IMG/VR virus record: IMGVR_UViG_3300012950_001127
Location: 1-64,000 of that record
Strand: one strand, 5' to 3'
DNA: 64,000 bases
Source: a virus
Positions 60,899 to 64,000 of this stretch are shown here, piece after piece. The notes under the pieces were generated by a model. It made no database searches, was not told the origin of the DNA, and saw nothing but the letters and a program-made list of their open reading frames with translations. Every line of letters starts with the position of its first letter. Position 1 is the stretch's first letter. The position numbers were made by a program, and so were the translations under genes.

Positions 60899-61747
60899 AT
60901 GAATAAAGATGAAATATATAATATTATTTTAAAAATAAGTAAAGAAAATTATATTTCAGAGCCATTTGTTGTAGGGGGAACTCCCCGGGATATTTACCGA
61001 GGCGAAGAAGATTCCAATCCAGATATAGACATTACTACGAATGATGCAGATATATTGAGGTTGGCAATTTTAGCTGCCGATAGCCTAAAGCTTAGGTTTC
61101 ATTTGTTTAATGATGGGCATGTTTCTGTGTATGTTGCAGAGCCAGAAGAGTCATATGCTTTAGACTTTTCAAGCAACTTTGTTTCAAAAGATGCAATCGC
61201 TTATATAGATAGAGAGCTTAGGCATGTAGCTAATTCGCCAAAATTATATGAAGTATATAGCAGAGATTTTACGATGAATACGCTTCATAAAAGATTACTT
61301 AGTGACGAAATTATTGATCCAACCAATATGGGTATGAAAGATATAGATAATAAAATTATAAGAACGGTTGTTCCGCCAAATATTACGTTCTATGATGATA
61401 AGCGAAGATTGTGGAGAGCAATTCGATTTGCTGCAAAATTTAATTTTAAAATTGATGATAAAATAATAGATTACGTAAAAAGCGTTAGAGATGAATTCAC
61501 AGGAGAAGGAAAGTGGGGAAAGGCCGGACCCGGAAGAAAAGTTAGTGACCAATTTGTTTCAACATCTGTGGGTGAAGCGCTTAAGTATAATCCAGAGCTA
61601 ACAATGCATTATATAAATGAAATGGATTTACTTCCTGCGGTTCCATTGTCTGGAAGATTTAAAGAAGAAATAATAAATAGAAAGTTAGTAAATAAATATT
61701 TAGATGATGTTATTAATTTGAGCGAATATGAATTAAGTGTTTTGTAA
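60899..61747 (+). CDS. Poly(A) polymerase / tRNA CCA nucleotidyltransferase-like enzyme
   Basis: A 282-residue class II nucleotidyltransferase. The head has FVVGGTPRDIYRG near 23-35 and PDIDITTND near 42-50 with the D-x-D metal site. YSRDFTMNTLH and DPTNMGMKDIDNKIIRTV follow, then DDKRRLWRAIRFAAKF near 165-180, the family's RNA/nucleotide-binding helix. It would add nucleotides to RNA 3' ends, most simply CCA to tRNAs, but no tRNA gene lies in this window. It is shorter than cellular enzymes (about 400), with a reduced C-terminal tail domain. AGAGG is upstream. Confidence 0.9.
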   Translation: MNKDEIYNIILKISKENYISEPFVVGGTPRDIYRGEEDSNPDIDITTNDADILRLAILAADSLKLRFHLFNDGHVSVYVAEPEESYALDFSSNFVSKDAIAYIDRELRHVANSPKLYEVYSRDFTMNTLHKRLLSDEIIDPTNMGMKDIDNKIIRTVVPPNITFYDDKRRLWRAIRFAAKFNFKIDDKIIDYVKSVRDEFTGEGKWGKAGPGRKVSDQFVSTSVGEALKYNPELTMHYINEMDLLPAVPLSGRFKEEIINRKLVNKYLDDVINLSEYELSVL

Positions 61748-61816
61748 TATAGTATTATATATCATGTCATTTATTCAAAATTTACTAATATTTTTCTCAT
61801 TTATAGAGAAGGATGC

Positions 61817-62251
61817 ATGATCAGAGGTAAAAGCCACAAATGTCCATTTGGACTTTCAATAACAGATGGGTGTAAAACTGCCGGCGGAATTATAGAAGGA
61901 ACAAAGATGATGGCCATATCTGAGATGCAACCACTTGATATTTTTGAAAAAAAAGAGGACGCTAAAGAAGCTATGAATGATAATTTAGATATAATGATTA
62001 TGGTTGGAGAGCCTATGCGCTGCCCCTTTGCCGACTTAGTATTAGAAGAGAGGAATGCTGTTGACTGCAAATATGATCCAGAGCATTCGTCAGTGCCTGC
62101 GGGAAATGTTGGATTAACCGGCAGCCCGCTCTACCCACACACGTTTGTTGGTAATATGTCTGAGGCCCAATACGGGTACCCATTAGAATATTATTCTGAT
62201 AATAATGAAAGTAGAGACGTATATTATGGACTTTATAGTTTAATAGGATAA
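61817..62251 (+). CDS. Hypothetical protein with two Cys-Pro-Phe motifs (144 aa)
   Basis: HKCPFGLSITDGCK near residues 7-20 and MRCPFADLVLEERNAVDCK near 67-85 look like two related Cys-containing elements, possibly binding one metal. The C-terminus is Tyr/Asn-rich (AQYGYPLEYYSDNNES) and resembles virion proteins. No family recognised. GAAGGATGC precedes the ATG. Confidence 0.65.
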   Translation: MIRGKSHKCPFGLSITDGCKTAGGIIEGTKMMAISEMQPLDIFEKKEDAKEAMNDNLDIMIMVGEPMRCPFADLVLEERNAVDCKYDPEHSSVPAGNVGLTGSPLYPHTFVGNMSEAQYGYPLEYYSDNNESRDVYYGLYSLIG

Positions 62252-62256
62252 ATAAA

Positions 62257-63939
62257 ATGAATAAAAAATTTACAACATCATCAGTTTACAGAGAGCCTCA
62301 AAGTTCTGATTCAACGATTTATATCGAAAAAGAAGCTCAGTGGCAAAGACAGGTAGGCGAAGCGGCCGGCCGGTTCGGGGAAGCCCTTAGGGGCTCTGAG
62401 GGCAGGGAGCAAAGGACTAGAGCTAGATGGAATCGGCAAGACGAGAGCACATCTGGTAGGCGCGACCGGCGAGACCAAAGAGAGGCGGGTTCTGACCAAA
62501 GAAGAGAAAATAGACGGGAAAGACAAGATCTGTCTAGAGAACAAGGAAGGTCTTATAGCCCTTGGAATCAAAATGATGCTCGTGTAGATCGTAAGCGTGA
62601 GCGCCAAGATGCTGGCGAGGCGGCTTCTGACCAAAGAAGAGAAGATAGACGAGAAAGACAAGATCTATCTAGAGATCATTCTAGAGAAGAATACGCCCAA
62701 AGGCAAGGATGGGGCGATTACGGCCAGGCCTCGGACGCAGCAGCAGGAGGCGCAGCCGAGATGGCAGAGTCACCATTGGGTCAACTGGCTTCGGATCGTC
62801 CACCCACCGTTAATAACCCAGAGTCTATGCAGGCCTTAGAAGAGGCTGCCGCCGCTGATACTGCGGCGGACTCACAATGGCCCACCACCGTTAATAACCC
62901 AGAGTCTATGCAGGCCTTAGAAGAGGCTGCCGCAGCAGATGCTGCGAGCTCTAACGCGAATGATGGCGTAGTTTATGTAGAGGGAGTAAATAACGCAGCA
63001 GATTATATGTTAGATGATGCTTTAGGCCTGGGCGGAGGTGACGTTGTCTTCGTGGAAGAAGTGTCAGAGAATATTCCCCTTCCTCTTGAAGAAGTTACTT
63101 TTCAAGAAGGTCCGACCTCGGGGCATGAAATGAAAGATTTAAGCTTAGGAGACGTTGTAGATGGCCTAGCAGATGTTTTAGATGACGCAGGAGACCTCGG
63201 AGAAGAGTTTGAGAAGCTAAAGAAGTATGTTCCTGGAACTCAAATGGACGAAGATGAATTAGATGACGCGCCAAAGGCAGAGACAAATTATTTAGATGAC
63301 GGAGATTTGTCTAAGTTTTTGGGACATATTACAGAGCAGTATCCGGCAAACATACCTCAACATGACGGCAGAAGTCAGTTGGGCTGCGAAAGAGCTGTTA
63401 GCTGGCTTGAAAGACTTAATAGTGAAATTTCTAAAAATATTCGTTTAGACACAGACAATTCTTTAGACTCAGATATACATAAGCTTGAAGAAATTCGTGT
63501 AAATGTTATGCGAGATATTCTTGTTCTCAAAAATCACTTAGCTAAATTAAAGAAGAGATTTAAAGAAGAAAACAAGAAGAGCGCATCTTTGGATATAGAC
63601 GGAATACCAAGCTGGACAAGCTCTGGCGGAGATGAGGTGGAATATTCCGACCTAAAAAAGGAGGCCTCTACGCCAAGAAAGATGGTTATTGCAGTGCCCC
63701 CATTTCAGAGGGCTATAACGGGAATTCTAATCAACGCGCATATCTCTGGAGGCCATCCAATGGAAGATGTTTATGAGTTTTTGTCAAAGAAGTATTCCAT
63801 AGAGCCACGTGAAGAACTTGCAATAATGCAGGTGTGCATGGATAGTGGGTTCCCCATCTTTAAAGACAGAGGAACTTACTCTGGAGGATCAAAAGATTCT
63901 AACAAGGCCATGGATTTTGTAAGGAATTATTTTGCATAG
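62257..63939 (+). CDS. Repeat-rich virion-like protein (560 aa)
   Basis: An Arg/Gln/Asp-rich N-terminal region (about 40-150) has two copies of RRERQDLSRE-type units. An Ala/Glu region with two copies of TVNNPESMQALEEAAAAD follows, then an acidic Val/Asp region, a coiled coil near 430 and a compact C-terminal domain (FQRAITGILINAHISGGHPM near 500). TIYIEKEAQ near the N-terminus and LKKEAS near 470 are further K-x-A-type sites. I infer a structural or scaffold-like protein. The weak SD is GGAT. Confidence 0.6.
   Translation: MNKKFTTSSVYREPQSSDSTIYIEKEAQWQRQVGEAAGRFGEALRGSEGREQRTRARWNRQDESTSGRRDRRDQREAGSDQRRENRRERQDLSREQGRSYSPWNQNDARVDRKRERQDAGEAASDQRREDRRERQDLSRDHSREEYAQRQGWGDYGQASDAAAGGAAEMAESPLGQLASDRPPTVNNPESMQALEEAAAADTAADSQWPTTVNNPESMQALEEAAAADAASSNANDGVVYVEGVNNAADYMLDDALGLGGGDVVFVEEVSENIPLPLEEVTFQEGPTSGHEMKDLSLGDVVDGLADVLDDAGDLGEEFEKLKKYVPGTQMDEDELDDAPKAETNYLDDGDLSKFLGHITEQYPANIPQHDGRSQLGCERAVSWLERLNSEISKNIRLDTDNSLDSDIHKLEEIRVNVMRDILVLKNHLAKLKKRFKEENKKSASLDIDGIPSWTSSGGDEVEYSDLKKEASTPRKMVIAVPPFQRAITGILINAHISGGHPMEDVYEFLSKKYSIEPREELAIMQVCMDSGFPIFKDRGTYSGGSKDSNKAMDFVRNYFA
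62490..62672 (+). repeat. Direct repeat pair (~50 bp) encoding Arg-rich units
   Basis: 62490-62540 and 62625-62672 share TTCTGACCAAAGAAGAGAA and most of the following bases, with a few substitutions. They encode SDQRRENRRERQDLSRE and SDQRREDRRERQDLSRD. Confidence 0.85.
62804..62933 (+). repeat. 49-bp perfect direct repeat pair
   Basis: 62804-62852 and 62885-62933 are identical over 49 bp and encode the same Asn/Ala/Glu peptide twice. The complete DNA identity indicates a recent in-frame duplication. Confidence 0.9.
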
Positions 63940-63948
63940 AGAACTAGT

Positions 63949-64000
63949 ATGAAAGTAAAAAGACAAAATATTAGCGAAGAATATAATACAACGGTTGATT
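63949..64000 (+). CDS. Start of a gene running off the window (partial)
   Basis: An ATG ten bases after the preceding stop opens a frame with no stop to the window end (17 codons, MKVKRQNISEEYN at the start). The SD is weak (GAGAA). Too short to identify. Confidence 0.5.
   Translation, partial: MKVKRQNISEEYNTTVD

Noticed and set aside
1-64000. Bacterial chromosome or plasmid instead of phage
   Set aside because: All genes are on one strand with dense overlaps. SbcCD, RecA, SSB, primase and polymerase sit beside fibre-like and virion-like genes, and no ribosomal or central housekeeping genes occur. Still, no capsid hallmark is visible, so this remains an inference.

Overview
This window looks like the interior of a large (jumbo or huge-phage class) tailed-bacteriophage genome that infects a bacterium. 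Every gene I can support lies on the plus strand. Genes are packed with ATGA, TTGA or TAATG overlaps and short gaps, and no gene-free stretch reaches 300 bp. Most starts have an AGGAG-type Shine-Dalgarno (SD) site. The DNA looks A+T-rich. I see no ribosomal proteins, rRNA or tRNA genes, but there is a full phage-style replication and recombination set plus several virion-like proteins. No terminase large subunit, portal or major capsid protein is recognisable here, so the phage call rests on gene content and style rather than on a capsid hallmark.

Layout. 0-4.7 kb: an LpxH-like phosphoesterase, a small repeat-bearing membrane protein, a first GroEL, and small unknowns ending at a strong terminator. 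4.8-8.8 kb: three successive proteins with peptidoglycan-binding-like domains, one carrying HEAAH, which share a helical module seen again at 57-60 kb. 8.9-15.4 kb: an OB-fold-like protein, a short adenylosuccinate synthetase (PurA/PurZ family), a DHH phosphoesterase, helical unknowns, a secreted HExxH protein and an IMPDH/GMP-reductase-like barrel without CBS domains. 15.5-19.8 kb: a MoxR ATPase with a metallopeptidase/VWA partner, an M16 protease and ThyX. 19.9-27.5 kb: a small membrane protein, Hsp20, a KH RNA-binding protein, an HNH nuclease, an HU protein and an 1833-residue repetitive fibre-like protein.

27.6-35.9 kb: an FtsK-like ATPase, the zinc-finger half of a split primase, SbcD/SbcC (gp47/gp46-like), a chitobiase-domain protein, a RecB/Cas4-like nuclease and a sigma factor with an inserted zinc ribbon. 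35.9-43.6 kb: an unknown protein and a ~2,120-residue unknown protein. 43.6-54.9 kb: a fatty-acid-hydroxylase-like membrane enzyme, DNA polymerase III alpha, a zinc-ribbon protein, a possible recombination mediator, an ssDNA-binding protein, a RuvC-like resolvase, a second GroEL, RecA/UvsX, the TOPRIM half of the primase and a sigma-region-4-like protein. 54.9-64 kb: proteins that look virion-associated, a possible small terminase and a poly(A)/CCA-type nucleotidyltransferase.

Together the genes encode a largely self-contained replisome and recombination machine (Pol III alpha, split primase, SSB, RecA, SbcCD, RuvC, PD-(D/E)XK nuclease), nucleotide supply (ThyX, PurA-like, GuaB-like), host-independent protein folding (two GroELs, Hsp20) and phage transcription factors. 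The most intriguing signals are: a helical module ending in K-x-A that recurs in several virion-like proteins and could be a processing or targeting signal; an intergenic element repeated at three loci, two of which can form competing hairpins; a PurA-like/GuaB-like pair; two divergent GroELs; a membrane di-iron hydroxylase just upstream of the polymerase; and the giant unknown protein. All functional calls come from motif recognition by eye; no database search was run.
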